From contig CBDCCU010000007.1 in assembly GCA_965214955.1 (NCBI GenBank), positions 62,001 to 126,000 on the forward strand: a stretch of DNA of 64,000 nucleotides, in the 5' to 3' direction. Shown in pieces: positions 52,742-62,367 of the stretch. The stretch is from Aliikangiella sp965214955. Its GTDB lineage: Bacteria > Pseudomonadota > Gammaproteobacteria > Enterobacterales > Kangiellaceae. Position 1 is the stretch's first letter. Each line of letters opens with the position of its first letter. Under the pieces are notes generated by a model. It was not told where the DNA came from. It worked only from the letters and a program-made list of their open reading frames with translations, and made no database searches. A program made the position numbers and the translations under genes.

Positions 52742-54400
52742 TTGCAAGATCTAACAACAATGATGCAAAAGCCGCTTGTACGGTATTCTCAAAAATCAGT
52801 ATTGATCATAGAAGACTTCACTGAGTTTGCTCGATCTTTACGAGGCATGATGATAAACATGGGCTGCAAAAAAATAGATCTCGTTTATAACGGTGGAGAT
52901 GCTATTCAAGCCTGCCGTGAAAGAAAATACGATATTATCCTTTCTGACTATAATTTGGGCGACTCAAAAGATGGCCAACAGGTTTTAGAAGAAATCATTG
53001 AATTTGAACTAATAAAACCGAGTACCGTATTTATTATGGTTACTGCAGAAAATACTACCTCAATGGTTATGGGCGCGATAGAACACCAGCCCGATAGCTA
53101 TTTAACTAAACCGTTTAATGGTCACACCTTAAAATCAAGACTTGATAAGTCTATCGTAAAAAAAGATCTCCTTTCACCTATTATGCAAATGCTAAAGGAA
53201 AAGAAATGGCAGTCTGCCTACAAAGAATGCAGTCAAGTGATAGAAGAGCACCCTAAATATAAAATGGCCTGTTTAAGAATAAAATATAATTGTCTTAAAG
53301 GCTTAAAAGAATACGATAAAGCGCTTGACCTTACCACAAGAATTGTTAATGAAAGACCAATACCTTGGGCAATGCTAGGTGTTGGTGAAATATTTGCCGC
53401 AAAAAAAGAATACCAGCGTGCAGCCGATCTTTTTACCGATATGATTAACGAGTTTCCGATGGTAACCGAAGGCTATGATTGGCTAGCCAAAATGCAGTAT
53501 TTGCTAGGTCACCCAATAGAAGCACAAGAAACCTTGCAGCAAGCTATTGAAAAATCTCCTAAAGCCTTAGCCAGACAAAAACTGCTTGGTAGTATTGCCG
53601 AAGAAAATGATGATGTAGAAACCATGTCTAATGCATATCGACAAGCAGTTAAATATGGCACTAATTCGGCGTTTGCTTCTCCCGATGAATTTATTAAACT
53701 CACCAAATCTATTGGCAAACAACTAAAAGGTAATTCTGATGTTGATCGGCAAAAACTTTTAGATGAAGCCGAAACTGTTTTCAATAAGCTTGATCGACGT
53801 TTTAAAAACGAACCCAATACACAATTTAGAAGTGCTGTTGCACATGCAGACTTTGGTTCAATTACCAATGATCAAGACAAAGTAGAACGTTATTTATCTT
53901 CGGCTAATCGCTACTTTGAAAAAATAGATGAACATTTGGGCGCTCAAGAAAGTATAGAAATTAGTACCTCCCTTAAACAGCTAGGTCAGTCTGATTTAGC
54001 TGAAAGTATTTTAGAAGAGGCTTTTGAACAATATTTTGATGATCCAGCCTTTGTAAAAAAAGCAGAAAAAATCACTAATAATCAAAGCCTGATTAACAAC
54101 AGTAAAAAAGCAAATCAATTAAATAATAAAGCAATTCAGTGTTTTTCTCAGCAAGACTACTTAACCGCTTGCGACTATTTTGCTCAAGCATTAGAAGTTG
54201 CCCCTAATAATGTCAATATAAATCTCAACAATGTACAAACTTATTTAAAAAGATATCAATCAGGTGAAAAACATAAAGAGCTACTAGACGAAGCGCAAAG
54301 ACTGTTAGGCAATATTACCCGCTTATCGAGTAACGATGAACGATACGAAAGATATTCAGAGCTATCACGACTCACTCAGCTCATCATTCAAAGTCACTAG
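52742..54400 (+). CDS. Response regulator with TPR repeats
   Basis: 552 residues. The receiver domain (~17-135) has the acidic pocket in VLIIEDFTEFARSL, the phospho-Asp in DIILSDYNLGDSKDG and Lys in SYLTKPFNG. The remainder is helical TPR-like repeats (YDKALDLTTRIVNERPIPWA, YQRAADLFTDMINEFPMVTE, ACDYFAQALEVAPNNVNINL). There is no DNA-binding or enzymatic output, so it probably acts by protein contact. The start is TTG at 52742 with GAGGG five bases upstream; the ATG 18 bases later is the alternative. The histidine kinase gene follows 14 bases after. Confidence 0.9.
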   Translation: MQDLTTMMQKPLVRYSQKSVLIIEDFTEFARSLRGMMINMGCKKIDLVYNGGDAIQACRERKYDIILSDYNLGDSKDGQQVLEEIIEFELIKPSTVFIMVTAENTTSMVMGAIEHQPDSYLTKPFNGHTLKSRLDKSIVKKDLLSPIMQMLKEKKWQSAYKECSQVIEEHPKYKMACLRIKYNCLKGLKEYDKALDLTTRIVNERPIPWAMLGVGEIFAAKKEYQRAADLFTDMINEFPMVTEGYDWLAKMQYLLGHPIEAQETLQQAIEKSPKALARQKLLGSIAEENDDVETMSNAYRQAVKYGTNSAFASPDEFIKLTKSIGKQLKGNSDVDRQKLLDEAETVFNKLDRRFKNEPNTQFRSAVAHADFGSITNDQDKVERYLSSANRYFEKIDEHLGAQESIEISTSLKQLGQSDLAESILEEAFEQYFDDPAFVKKAEKITNNQSLINNSKKANQLNNKAIQCFSQQDYLTACDYFAQALEVAPNNVNINLNNVQTYLKRYQSGEKHKELLDEAQRLLGNITRLSSNDERYERYSELSRLTQLIIQSH

Positions 54401-54414
54401 CTAAGGAATTTTTA

Positions 54415-55101
54415 ATGTCATTTCCAGACAACTTGTTTAGTACCATATTGGCCTCTACTGTCCACGATATGAAAAACTCATTAGGGCTAATGCTAGACGC
54501 ATTAAATACTCTACTAGAAAAAATTCCTGATGAGCAAAAAACCAATAATGTCAATGAATGTAGTATTGTTCAATATGAATCCTCTAGGGTAAATAATGCT
54601 ATGATGCAGCTTTTAGCAATTTACAAGCTAGAAAATAATCAACTGCCATTAACACCTAGTTATCACAACTTATTTGATTTTATTGAAGAGCAAGTTTCCA
54701 CACACGCGCCATTACTAAACGCCAAATCATTTTCTGTAGAAATTGATATTGAAGAAGATATCGATCTTTTTTTTGACGACTCATTAATTGCTATGGTCAT
54801 ATCTAACGTAATAGGAAACGCCATTAGATATGCTCATTCAAAATTATTAATTACTCTTGAGCAAAGTACTGTCAGTAGCATACTTATATGTGATGATGGC
54901 CCAGGTTATCCTGCACAAATGATTGAGATGTCTGGCAACTATAGTCAAGGAATTAATCAAACTACAGGTAGCACAGGGCTGGGTTTGTTTTTTGCCCAAA
55001 ATGTAGCAAAATTACATAAACACAACAGTGTTAGTGGTAAAGTATCACTTGAAAATGGTGGTCCACTTGGTGGTGGTGTTTTTAAAATTACATTACCTTA
55101 A
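54415..55101 (+). CDS. Soluble sensor histidine kinase
   Basis: 228 residues without transmembrane segments or a sensor domain. The dimerisation helix carries the likely phospho-His in STVHDMKNSLGLMLDALN. The ATPase domain has the N-box NVIGNAIRYA, G1 ICDDGPGYPAQM and G2 GSTGLGLFFAQNVAKLHKHN. It probably phosphorylates the TPR response regulator encoded just before. Input must come from another protein. Confidence 0.9.
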   Translation: MSFPDNLFSTILASTVHDMKNSLGLMLDALNTLLEKIPDEQKTNNVNECSIVQYESSRVNNAMMQLLAIYKLENNQLPLTPSYHNLFDFIEEQVSTHAPLLNAKSFSVEIDIEEDIDLFFDDSLIAMVISNVIGNAIRYAHSKLLITLEQSTVSSILICDDGPGYPAQMIEMSGNYSQGINQTTGSTGLGLFFAQNVAKLHKHNSVSGKVSLENGGPLGGGVFKITLP

Positions 55102-55179
55102 ATTGATTTAATGACAACAAACTAAGAAACAACAATGAACACACTTTTAATCAATAACAACAAGAGCTTATTTTGAGTT

Positions 55180-55950
55180 ATGGACTCTGCAAGTATTATT
55201 TTTGTTATTTTAGCCATACTGGGTTTCAGTGTATTTTTGATTGCTGTTATTCAAAAAAGAGAGCAGAAAAAAGCCGTTTTTCGTCAAAAAATTGCTCAAT
55301 ATAGATACCGAGCCAACCAAGCAACCAATATTTTAGGTAATTTTAGCGAGCAGCCAATTGGCCCCGAGGCAAGAATAATTTTGCTAAAATATTGTTTGGC
55401 CAACTTAAATGCTATTCAAAAACTAAGCCCAACAGAGTCAAATATTAGCAACAGTATTAACGCTATTAAACAACAGTTAGAGGATCCTAAATCTCCCGCA
55501 GATAAAAGGCGCTTAATTATTCCCAAAGATATCAAATTACTGACAAAGCAGGTTAATCAGTTATCAACTTTGGCTAAATTTATTTTAAAAATTAACAAAC
55601 TTAATATTGTTCCAGCCAATACGGCTTCGGTTGCTATTAATAAAATAATGGCACTCATTACTGAGTCAAAAATTTGCGCTTACATTGCTCAAGGAAAAAA
55701 CTCGTTAACCAAACATGAATATGTTCCTGCACAACGCAATTTTATTTTTGCTCAACAAATGCTAGCAAAAATATCAAATAAAACAGAAAGAATAATATCG
55801 CTTGAAAAAGAAGTTTCCGAGCTTATTAAAACTTCACCCGAAATGCTTATCAATAGTTTAGAAGCCGAATCTTCAAAAAATGTTGTACCGCCTTCAAACT
55901 CAAACGACCAAGGTGATATGGATCCTTTTGGGCCTAGAAAAAAATGGTAA
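55180..55950 (+). CDS. Membrane-anchored hypothetical protein ending in DPFGPRKKW
   Basis: 256 residues: one N-terminal TM helix (SIIFVILAILGFSVFLIAVI), then a cytosolic helical domain with ~150 residues of Lys/Gln-rich helices. A short Pro/Ser linker precedes a conserved-looking C-terminal peptide GDMDPFGPRKKW. I recall no named family. Its place next to the kinase suggests a partner in the same module. It ends directly against the convergent STAS gene. Confidence 0.6.
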   Translation: MDSASIIFVILAILGFSVFLIAVIQKREQKKAVFRQKIAQYRYRANQATNILGNFSEQPIGPEARIILLKYCLANLNAIQKLSPTESNISNSINAIKQQLEDPKSPADKRRLIIPKDIKLLTKQVNQLSTLAKFILKINKLNIVPANTASVAINKIMALITESKICAYIAQGKNSLTKHEYVPAQRNFIFAQQMLAKISNKTERIISLEKEVSELIKTSPEMLINSLEAESSKNVVPPSNSNDQGDMDPFGPRKKW

Positions 55951-56415
55951 TTATTTTAAAGCCGATAGTTTTATTGTTTTGTTTTTAATTTTTTTAAAAA
56001 GTTCTTCAACAAGCTTTAATTTATTATCTAGTAATGATGTATCTGAAGGTTGAGACACGCTACTACTGCTATAATCATATAATGCCTCGCGTGATTTTAT
56101 TTCAAAAATATCAAACACCTGATCAAAACATACTCTTTTTAAAATTTCATAAAGCTCGCTATTGTTAATTAAAATAAATGGTTTATCACAATTATTTTTT
56201 TTCATCTCATTAGCAATTTTTGCTAAAAGCCCTAAAGCCGTGCTATCTAAAATTTCAGCATCAAAAAGATCAATACATATTATATTTGGGCATTGCTCTT
56301 GAAAACAATTACTCAAGTATTTTTCAAACCCTGCACTATGAGAATATCTAATCACCCCTTCTAATCGAAAATACTCAAAGTTTTTTTGGCTAATAGAGAA
56401 AATCATCCCCTTCAC
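55951..56415 (-). CDS. STAS-domain protein (anti-sigma factor antagonist-like)
   Basis: 154 residues, GTG start with AAGGAG six bases upstream. The STAS fold spans ~5-110, with the phosphorylatable Ser/Thr region FDAEILDSTALGLLAKIANE, as in SpoIIAA/HsbA-type antagonists. A charged C-terminal tail follows. It lies three bases after the response regulator-phosphatase gene and is its likely substrate. Confidence 0.85.
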   Translation of the reverse strand: MKGMIFSISQKNFEYFRLEGVIRYSHSAGFEKYLSNCFQEQCPNIICIDLFDAEILDSTALGLLAKIANEMKKNNCDKPFILINNSELYEILKRVCFDQVFDIFEIKSREALYDYSSSSVSQPSDTSLLDNKLKLVEELFKKIKNKTIKLSALK

Positions 56416-56418
56416 TTA

Positions 56419-57609
56419 TTACTCCTTCTCAACGATAAATACCGTAATGTCATCAGGTAAATTTTTGTTTTTATAATCATTAACAAGTTGCATCATACTA
56501 GCAAGCTCAACGGGCTTTTCTTGTATGTATTGTCTTAAAAACTCTTCACTAGCAGGCTCTGAAGTTTTCGATGCAATTTCTAACCAGCCATCAGAAACCA
56601 TTAACAGCTTAAATTTTTTATCAATTAGTGCTTGCTTATTTTCAAAGCTAACCCAATCAAATAACCCCAATGGAAAACCACTATCATCTATTAAGGTTTG
56701 ATTATTTTTACTTATTAAAATGGGCGCTGGATACTGCCCTGCTACAGAATAATGAAGTATATTTTCATGACAATCAATAACACCATAAAATAAAGTAATA
56801 TGTTTATTTATTTGTGCATTGATTAGCTCATTATTCAGGTAAGCCAAAAACTCAGCGGGATCAATAATTAGATCAGACAACCCTGCACGAAAGCGTCTAA
56901 GCGGCTGATTAACTAAACTCTTTAACGTCATAGTAACAAATGCTGCAGCTGCACCATGACCAGAAACATCGGCAATATAAAATCCAATAAATCGCTCTGA
57001 GATTTGAAAATAGTCTATAAAATCGCCACTTAAATTTAAAGATGGAATAATAGCGTGTTCAAATTTAAAGCCCTGAATACTTGTCTTGGGCTCAGGTAAT
57101 AATTGAAGTTGCGCCCTTCTACCGGCCTCTTGATCTTCTTGTAGTAATAGTAGGTTTTTTTCAAGTTCCTTATTCGCGGTTTCTAATTCTTGTTTATATG
57201 CTTTGTTTTGTATTGCAAGCAAACGATGTGATAAAGCATTTGCCACCGAGTTTTCTAATACGGCTAAATCACTGATTGGTTTAACCAAATAATCGTGTGC
57301 ACCTAATCTAAGCGCTTCTACTACATCATGAATTTGCCCCGCACCAGAAATAACAATAACGGGTGTTTCAGGAGAGATTTTGTGTAATTTTTTTAAAACT
57401 TCTAAGCCATCTAAGTTGGGCATTCGCAAATCACAAAGCACTATATCGGGTGCATTTTCACAAAAATAGTCGAGTCCTTGTTGACCATCTTCGGCTTCTA
57501 GCACTAAATAACCACTATCCTCTAGATAAATGGCCATACTTTCCCGCACGAGCCTTTCATCATCAATTATTAGTATTTTCTTTTGTTTACAAGATGTTAA
57601 TGTAACCAA
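56419..57609 (-). CDS. Response regulator with PP2C (RsbU/SpoIIE) phosphatase
   Basis: 396 residues. The receiver domain (~10-125) has ILIIDDERLVRESM, the phospho-Asp in DIVLCDLRMPNLDG and Lys in YLVKPIS. A coiled coil (~135-170) follows, then a PP2C phosphatase (~185-395) with the metal Asp residues in SLNLSGDFIDYF and FYIADVSGHGAAAAFVTMTL, and VSDGWLE. TTG start with GGAG upstream. Phosphorylation of the receiver would control dephosphorylation of the STAS partner (HsbR-type switch). Confidence 0.92.
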   Translation of the reverse strand: MVTLTSCKQKKILIIDDERLVRESMAIYLEDSGYLVLEAEDGQQGLDYFCENAPDIVLCDLRMPNLDGLEVLKKLHKISPETPVIVISGAGQIHDVVEALRLGAHDYLVKPISDLAVLENSVANALSHRLLAIQNKAYKQELETANKELEKNLLLLQEDQEAGRRAQLQLLPEPKTSIQGFKFEHAIIPSLNLSGDFIDYFQISERFIGFYIADVSGHGAAAAFVTMTLKSLVNQPLRRFRAGLSDLIIDPAEFLAYLNNELINAQINKHITLFYGVIDCHENILHYSVAGQYPAPILISKNNQTLIDDSGFPLGLFDWVSFENKQALIDKKFKLLMVSDGWLEIASKTSEPASEEFLRQYIQEKPVELASMMQLVNDYKNKNLPDDITVFIVEKE

Positions 57610-58065
57610 CGTTTACTCCGGTAACCCCAAGTTTGTTTAGTAAAACCCCTTAATTGATAGCTTACTTTACTTTTTCTATTCAATATTTAACTCGCTCGAT
57701 ATTTAACTTGCTCAATCTATAACCTGCTCAATATCTAGTCCACTATAGGCAGTATACAAAAAATGAGCATGAATAAAGTCTCATTTACTAATTTTGTTCT
57801 GCTTTTAGTTGCGTATTGTTTAATCACTAAAGCTACTCATCCATTAGAAAAGCTACTCGCCCATTAAAAAGCATGGCTCAGTAATATGTAACACAATGCA
57901 GGTTTGCTGACTGAGCACTAATCATGCACTATAAAGGAGAATAGTTATATACTAGTTGATTACAGAAAATTTGTTATTTCTTTTTAATTGACCTAATCAA
58001 GTTATTTTTCTACTATTAGTTTGCAACGAAAAAACGATAGTATTAAACCGTCAGGAGGAGTCTTA
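57610..58065. other. Intergenic region with short tandem repeats and a decayed MITE
   Basis: No gene. Imperfect repeats of TATTTAACTTGCTCAAT (57684-57735) and AAAGCTACTCATCCATTAG (57829-57867) are followed by a degenerate piece of the 266-bp MITE (57888-57949: TGTAACACAATGCAGG and AAGGAGAATAGTTATA). AGGAGG at ~58053 serves the PilZ gene. Confidence 0.55.
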
Positions 58066-58371
58066 ATGTCATCGGCGAATATTGATTATGATGAGAAACG
58101 CAATTTTATCCGTATGTTTGTAGATGCTAAAGTTTTAATTACTGATCCCGAGTCTGGACAGTCTTTTGAAGGTGATAGCAAAAACTTAAGTGGTGACGGT
58201 GTTATGTTTACCACATCGCATAAATTTACCGAAAATCAAACACTTAACCTAGACATACGATCAGAGCAAAGCAAGTTACCGCCATTAGTAGCTACGTTTC
58301 AGGTTATTCGAGTTAAAGAGCTTTCAGCAAATAATTATGAAGTTGCGGGCAAAATAACTAGCGTTCAATAA
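58066..58371 (+). CDS. PilZ-domain c-di-GMP-binding protein
   Basis: 101 residues from the ATG at 58066 with a strong AGGAGG. The c-di-GMP motifs are RNFIR (RxxxR) near the N-terminus and NLSGDG ([D/N]xSxxG) near residue 47. It binds c-di-GMP and would act on a protein partner such as the type IV pilus or flagellum. Single gene. Confidence 0.88.
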   Translation: MSSANIDYDEKRNFIRMFVDAKVLITDPESGQSFEGDSKNLSGDGVMFTTSHKFTENQTLNLDIRSEQSKLPPLVATFQVIRVKELSANNYEVAGKITSVQ

Positions 58372-58386
58372 GCAAGCATTTAATCA

Positions 58387-58902
58387 TTATATCGAAGCAA
58401 TTCGGCGTTTCAGTTTTTCTACATCCGACTGAATTGCTTTAAATTCTAATTCGTATTGCTTCGATTTTAGCCTTCCCTTACTTTTCTCACTGTTCACTCC
58501 CAATATTTTAGCCTCTGTTTTATCCACATTGCTGTGTATAGCTTCGTTGTTATGCGCAATTTCATCAATATTGGGTTGTTTAACGGTGTAAAAATTGAAA
58601 GCGCCTATGGCAACAATAAAAATCGCTGCAACGCTCCCTAATTGATGATCACGAAAATACGAGAGCTTATTTGTTTGAACATTTGCTAATTTAGTCGTTG
58701 ATTGCGCATTAGATTTATCGTGAGTATCATTGAATTGCTGTTTTGTATCATTAAGCTTATCAGCAAGTTGCAACAGCACCTCATTACTAACATGATCATC
58801 AATTTTTTGCCCGTCTCGCTTTAAGCGAAAAGCAATATTTTCATCTCTTAAGTCTTTAAGGCTACTGCTTTTTTGTTTGTTACTTTCTTGATATAAAGTC
58901 AT
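58387..58902 (-). CDS. Putative anti-sigma factor (single TM)
   Basis: 171 residues from the ATG at 58902 (AGGA upstream); a start at 58923 is also possible. The N-terminal ~90 residues are cytosolic, one TM helix follows (~91-107, LGSVAAIFIVAIGAFNFYTV), then a periplasmic coiled-coil tail. The zinc-finger anti-sigma motif is not visible, so the call rests on its place just after an ECF sigma gene. Confidence 0.5.
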   Translation of the reverse strand: MTLYQESNKQKSSSLKDLRDENIAFRLKRDGQKIDDHVSNEVLLQLADKLNDTKQQFNDTHDKSNAQSTTKLANVQTNKLSYFRDHQLGSVAAIFIVAIGAFNFYTVKQPNIDEIAHNNEAIHSNVDKTEAKILGVNSEKSKGRLKSKQYELEFKAIQSDVEKLKRRIASI

Positions 58903-58938
58903 AACAAAATTCCTATATTTCATCTTTCTTAATGCTAA

Positions 58939-59514
58939 CTAAACAATAGTTTCATCATTTGTTAAATGCATTTTTAATCGTTTTTTACTTCTAGCCAAGT
59001 TTATTTTTACCCAAGGCAAACTTCGCTCTAATATTAATGCAACCTGTTTGCCTGATAATCCATGAACATAGGTAAACCATAATAGCTCTAATTGTTCAGG
59101 CTTTAAACAACGCTTAGCTTCGCGCCAAATATTGTTTGATTCAATACTGTTTAACTCAATATTGCTATTATCATAACAATACTCATCGGTTGTCTCTTTA
59201 CTAAGCTCGTTGTTTGCATATTTATCAAGTTCGAGCTTATCTTTATGCTTAGCCGACTCAGCATTAATTAAGTTAATTGCTATACGAAATAACCAAGTTG
59301 AAAAAGCATACTCACTGTTATAACTGTGCAAATATTTTAAAGCATTGATAAAGGTTTCTTGAAAAATATCTTCGGCCATTTGATGATTAGCACAGCGAAC
59401 ATTTAAAAAGCGCATTAACTGCCCCTGATACCGAGAAACCAATCGGTCAAATTGATTGGTTTCTCCTTTCAAGCAAGCTTGAATAATTTGGTAGTCTTTC
59501 AAACTATTAGGCAT
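58939..59514 (-). CDS. ECF-family RNA polymerase sigma factor
   Basis: 191 residues. Region 2 is GQLMRFLNVRCANHQMAEDI then FQETFINALKYLHSY; region 4 is LLWFTYVHGLSGKQVALILE, followed by RSLPWVKINLARSKKRLK. The ~25 residues between regions are Asn/Tyr-rich. It lies between a secreted-protein gene and a putative anti-sigma gene on the same strand, a typical ECF operon. Confidence 0.93.
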   Translation of the reverse strand: MPNSLKDYQIIQACLKGETNQFDRLVSRYQGQLMRFLNVRCANHQMAEDIFQETFINALKYLHSYNSEYAFSTWLFRIAINLINAESAKHKDKLELDKYANNELSKETTDEYCYDNSNIELNSIESNNIWREAKRCLKPEQLELLWFTYVHGLSGKQVALILERSLPWVKINLARSKKRLKMHLTNDETIV

Positions 59515-59574
59515 CAGTTAACACTTCGCAACATATAACACTTCACAACATATAACACTGCGCAACATAGCCAT

Positions 59575-60561
59575 TTATAGCTCGGCATGATCCATTAAAG
59601 CCTTAAAACTCTGAACCGAACCAACAAGTGTTAAGGTAAGGTTTTCACCATTTTGCTCAATTTGAATGCTATTTAATAAATCAATCACTACTTGATTGTT
59701 TTCTGATAATATCTTAAGCGCCATAAGCCCTTGAACTACGGTTAAAATTTTTGTTGCCGTTTCAGTGTCAGCGGCTTTTAAACCTGCTTGTAGCTCTATA
59801 ATACCGTTGTTTTCCTGATATGAAGCTGAAAACTGTTTTAGTTTTTTTGCTGAAATTGATTCAAACTCAACAACCTCAGAAGCCTCTTCTAAATTCACTC
59901 CACCGTGAAACATTGCCTTTTCAATATCAACAACAACCTCAAACAAATTCTCTAAATTTTGCGGCTCCCAAGATGCATCATTTTTAACCACCGAAGTAAT
60001 ATCATTTTCATTTAAAGAAATCAGTAAATTATTATCGTTTAAAAATGCAACATAAACTTTATTCTCAATTTCATCATCTTTTGAAGCTGAAAACTCATGT
60101 TCTGAATTTGACTCATTAAAATGCTGCCACTTATTCAGTGCTTCTTTAATTGCTTCGATATTAAGAAAGCCAGAGTATAGTGTAATGCCATTCACTTCAG
60201 ATTTTGTCTGTAGCCCATAATTTTGAACTTTTTTAATCAGATCTTCTCTAATGGCTTTGTAATTACCATTAATATAGGCTGTTTTTTGATCATCATCTTC
60301 AACACTACCATAAATAGTAATAAATGCAGTGCTGTCGATAAAGCTTTTACCAAACAAGGCTTCAACAAAGCTCAAACCTTCATCGGTTTCAATTTTAAGC
60401 TCTTGTTTTAATTGGCTATTTTTAAGCGACTGAACATCAACATTGAGATACCAATCAGCATTTTCAATTGAAGATGCTGATAACATTGGTGACAGACTAA
60501 GCGACGCAAAAGCGATAACTGTTGCACCAACTAATAATTGTTTAATTTGTTTAAATATCAT
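59575..60561 (-). CDS. Secreted hypothetical protein of the ECF operon
   Basis: 328 residues from the ATG at 60561 (GGAG 8 bases upstream), with a signal peptide (VGATVIAFASLSLSPMLSA). The mature protein is Asp/Glu/Asn-rich and may be a repeated alpha/beta protein (VVDIEKAMFHGGVNLEEASE, VQGLMALKILSENNQ). I do not recognise it. It is the first gene of the ECF operon and so may be its sensed or controlled envelope component. Confidence 0.6.
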   Translation of the reverse strand: MIFKQIKQLLVGATVIAFASLSLSPMLSASSIENADWYLNVDVQSLKNSQLKQELKIETDEGLSFVEALFGKSFIDSTAFITIYGSVEDDDQKTAYINGNYKAIREDLIKKVQNYGLQTKSEVNGITLYSGFLNIEAIKEALNKWQHFNESNSEHEFSASKDDEIENKVYVAFLNDNNLLISLNENDITSVVKNDASWEPQNLENLFEVVVDIEKAMFHGGVNLEEASEVVEFESISAKKLKQFSASYQENNGIIELQAGLKAADTETATKILTVVQGLMALKILSENNQVVIDLLNSIQIEQNGENLTLTLVGSVQSFKALMDHAEL

Positions 60562-60626
60562 TTTTGGCTCCAATTTTTATCTTTTCATATACTTTTAGTG
60601 GAGTAACTTTCAAAAGGATACACTTT

Positions 60627-60892
60627 TATACCCGTTCTCCTTCAAGATGCATGTTTCAGCAAGACAGTAAGCCATCCTATTTGAGGCATTAATGCGCAGG
60701 ATTAGTCACTCTCATTCAAGCATTGATAACGATGAAGAGGTTGGCTTACTGCCTTGCCCTTCGGGTGCTCAGCCAAAAAGCTTGCACTGCACTGCAGCTT
60801 TTGAAAAGGGCTTGCCATTTCCTGCAAGCTGCGCCTTGTTCAAACTTTTTGGCTGAACACTGAAACATGCATCTTGAAGGAGAACGGGTATA
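60627..60892 (+). mobile_element. 266-bp MITE-like element, copy 2
   Basis: Same 24-bp inverted ends (TATACCCGTTCTCCTTCAAG...) and 266-bp length as copy 1, in the opposite orientation. It lies in the 396-bp gap between the ECF operon and the DUF3300 gene; nothing else is seen in that gap. Confidence 0.88.
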
Positions 60893-60969
60893 AATTTAAA
60901 ATTCAGATAATATTCAGTTTCATTGTCGTTAAATAAGCAATAAGTTCCTAAACTAACCTAGGATTTACT

Positions 60970-62355
60970 ATGAAAAACAAACTCTCACTATTATTTAGCC
61001 TAATCATGGTGCTTTCATCGGCACTTATCAGCATGAATGTTTCTGCGGAAGAAGAGCCAAAACCTCTCACACAGGCAGAACTAGAACAAATGCTAGCCCC
61101 TGTAGCACTATACCCCGACAGTATACTCACTCATGTATTAATCGCCTCTACCTATCCTCTAGAAGTCATTGCAGCAGATCGTTGGGTCAAATCAAACCCA
61201 CAGCAAGAAGCCGCTGCTGCACTAGACTTGGTTGAAAATAAAGACTGGGATCCCAGCGTTAAAGCATTAGTTCCATTTCCTCGGCTACTAGAGAGAATGA
61301 GTAATAATTTAGACTGGACACAAAATCTTGGCGATGCTTTTTTACAAGATGAAGCCTCGGTTCTTGATGCCATTCAATCCTTAAGGTTGCGTGCAGATAA
61401 AGCGGGTAATCTTGCTAAGATGGATCACATGGAAGTTGAGCGTGAAGACGACAAAATTATTATTCAAACCACTAAAAGAGAAGTTGTTTATGTTCCTTAT
61501 TATGACACTCGTATTGTTTATGGAAACTGGTATTGGCGTCATCATCCACCAATTTACTGGGATTGGCACTGGGGACATCACCATCATTACCGTATAAGTC
61601 ATCATCGCCCATTTTATTGGCATCCACGCGTAAGCATTGGTGTTAACTTTTACTGGAGCGCTTTCCATTGGCATAACCGTCATGTAATTTTTGTGAACAG
61701 ACATAGCCACCGCTCACATCGCTACTATCACAGAAGAGACATTATTAGACACACAAGCGCACGCAGGTGGCAACATAACCCTGTTCATAGAAGAGGCGTT
61801 GCTTATCGCACTAATTCGGTTAAAGTAAAATACAAAAGCAGCCGCCCTAGCCGTGTTGAAACCAAAACAATTCGCACAAAAGAAGCGAGAACAGTTCGCA
61901 GCAATACTCAAAAGAAAATAACCAACACTCGTGCAACAACGCGCACCAAGGTCAAAAATAACCAAACTCGTCAACAGCGATTAAATAAGCAGTTAAAAAA
62001 TAGCAAGTCGAGCATTAAAAATGAACGCGCCAAACGCACCAATAAGGCAAAAGCAAATACGTCTGTAAAAAGAGATAGCTCAGCAAAAAGAAGCCATAAT
62101 AAACAGCAGCAAAGCACAAGAATAAAAAACACACAGTCTAAAAAGCCTCAGTCTTCTCGCTCGCGTTCAAGCAATGACAAAAAAGTCTCCCGAGAAAAAA
62201 GTCAGTACAGTAAAAAACCTGCTCAGCGCTCTAGTAATCAGCGTTCAAATACAAGAACCTATCGTTCTAAATCGTCTAGCAGTCGCTCTAGTGCCAAACA
62301 GCAATCATCAAGAGGTAATCAGAGTAGATCAAAGCGCTCAAATGACCGAAAATAG
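60970..62355 (+). CDS. DUF3300-family secreted protein with basic low-complexity tail
   Basis: 461 residues: a signal peptide (LFSLIMVLSSALISMNVSA) and the DUF3300 domain (EEEPKPLTQAELEQMLAPVA, LTHVLIASTYPLEVIAADRW), then a His/Tyr/Trp-rich region (~180-260), then ~200 residues of Arg/Ser/Lys/Gln-rich low complexity. DUF3300 proteins are periplasmic with unknown function. The very basic tail (pI surely >11) could bind nucleic acid or polyanions. Confidence 0.8.
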   Translation: MKNKLSLLFSLIMVLSSALISMNVSAEEEPKPLTQAELEQMLAPVALYPDSILTHVLIASTYPLEVIAADRWVKSNPQQEAAAALDLVENKDWDPSVKALVPFPRLLERMSNNLDWTQNLGDAFLQDEASVLDAIQSLRLRADKAGNLAKMDHMEVEREDDKIIIQTTKREVVYVPYYDTRIVYGNWYWRHHPPIYWDWHWGHHHHYRISHHRPFYWHPRVSIGVNFYWSAFHWHNRHVIFVNRHSHRSHRYYHRRDIIRHTSARRWQHNPVHRRGVAYRTNSVKVKYKSSRPSRVETKTIRTKEARTVRSNTQKKITNTRATTRTKVKNNQTRQQRLNKQLKNSKSSIKNERAKRTNKAKANTSVKRDSSAKRSHNKQQQSTRIKNTQSKKPQSSRSRSSNDKKVSREKSQYSKKPAQRSSNQRSNTRTYRSKSSSSRSSAKQQSSRGNQSRSKRSNDRK

Positions 62356-62367
62356 AGAAATAGAAGA

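Noticed and set aside
61800..62355. CRISPR-like or tandem-repeat array at the end of the DUF3300 gene
   Set aside because: It is codon-level low complexity (Arg/Ser/Lys), not spaced direct repeats; no CRISPR array is seen in the window.
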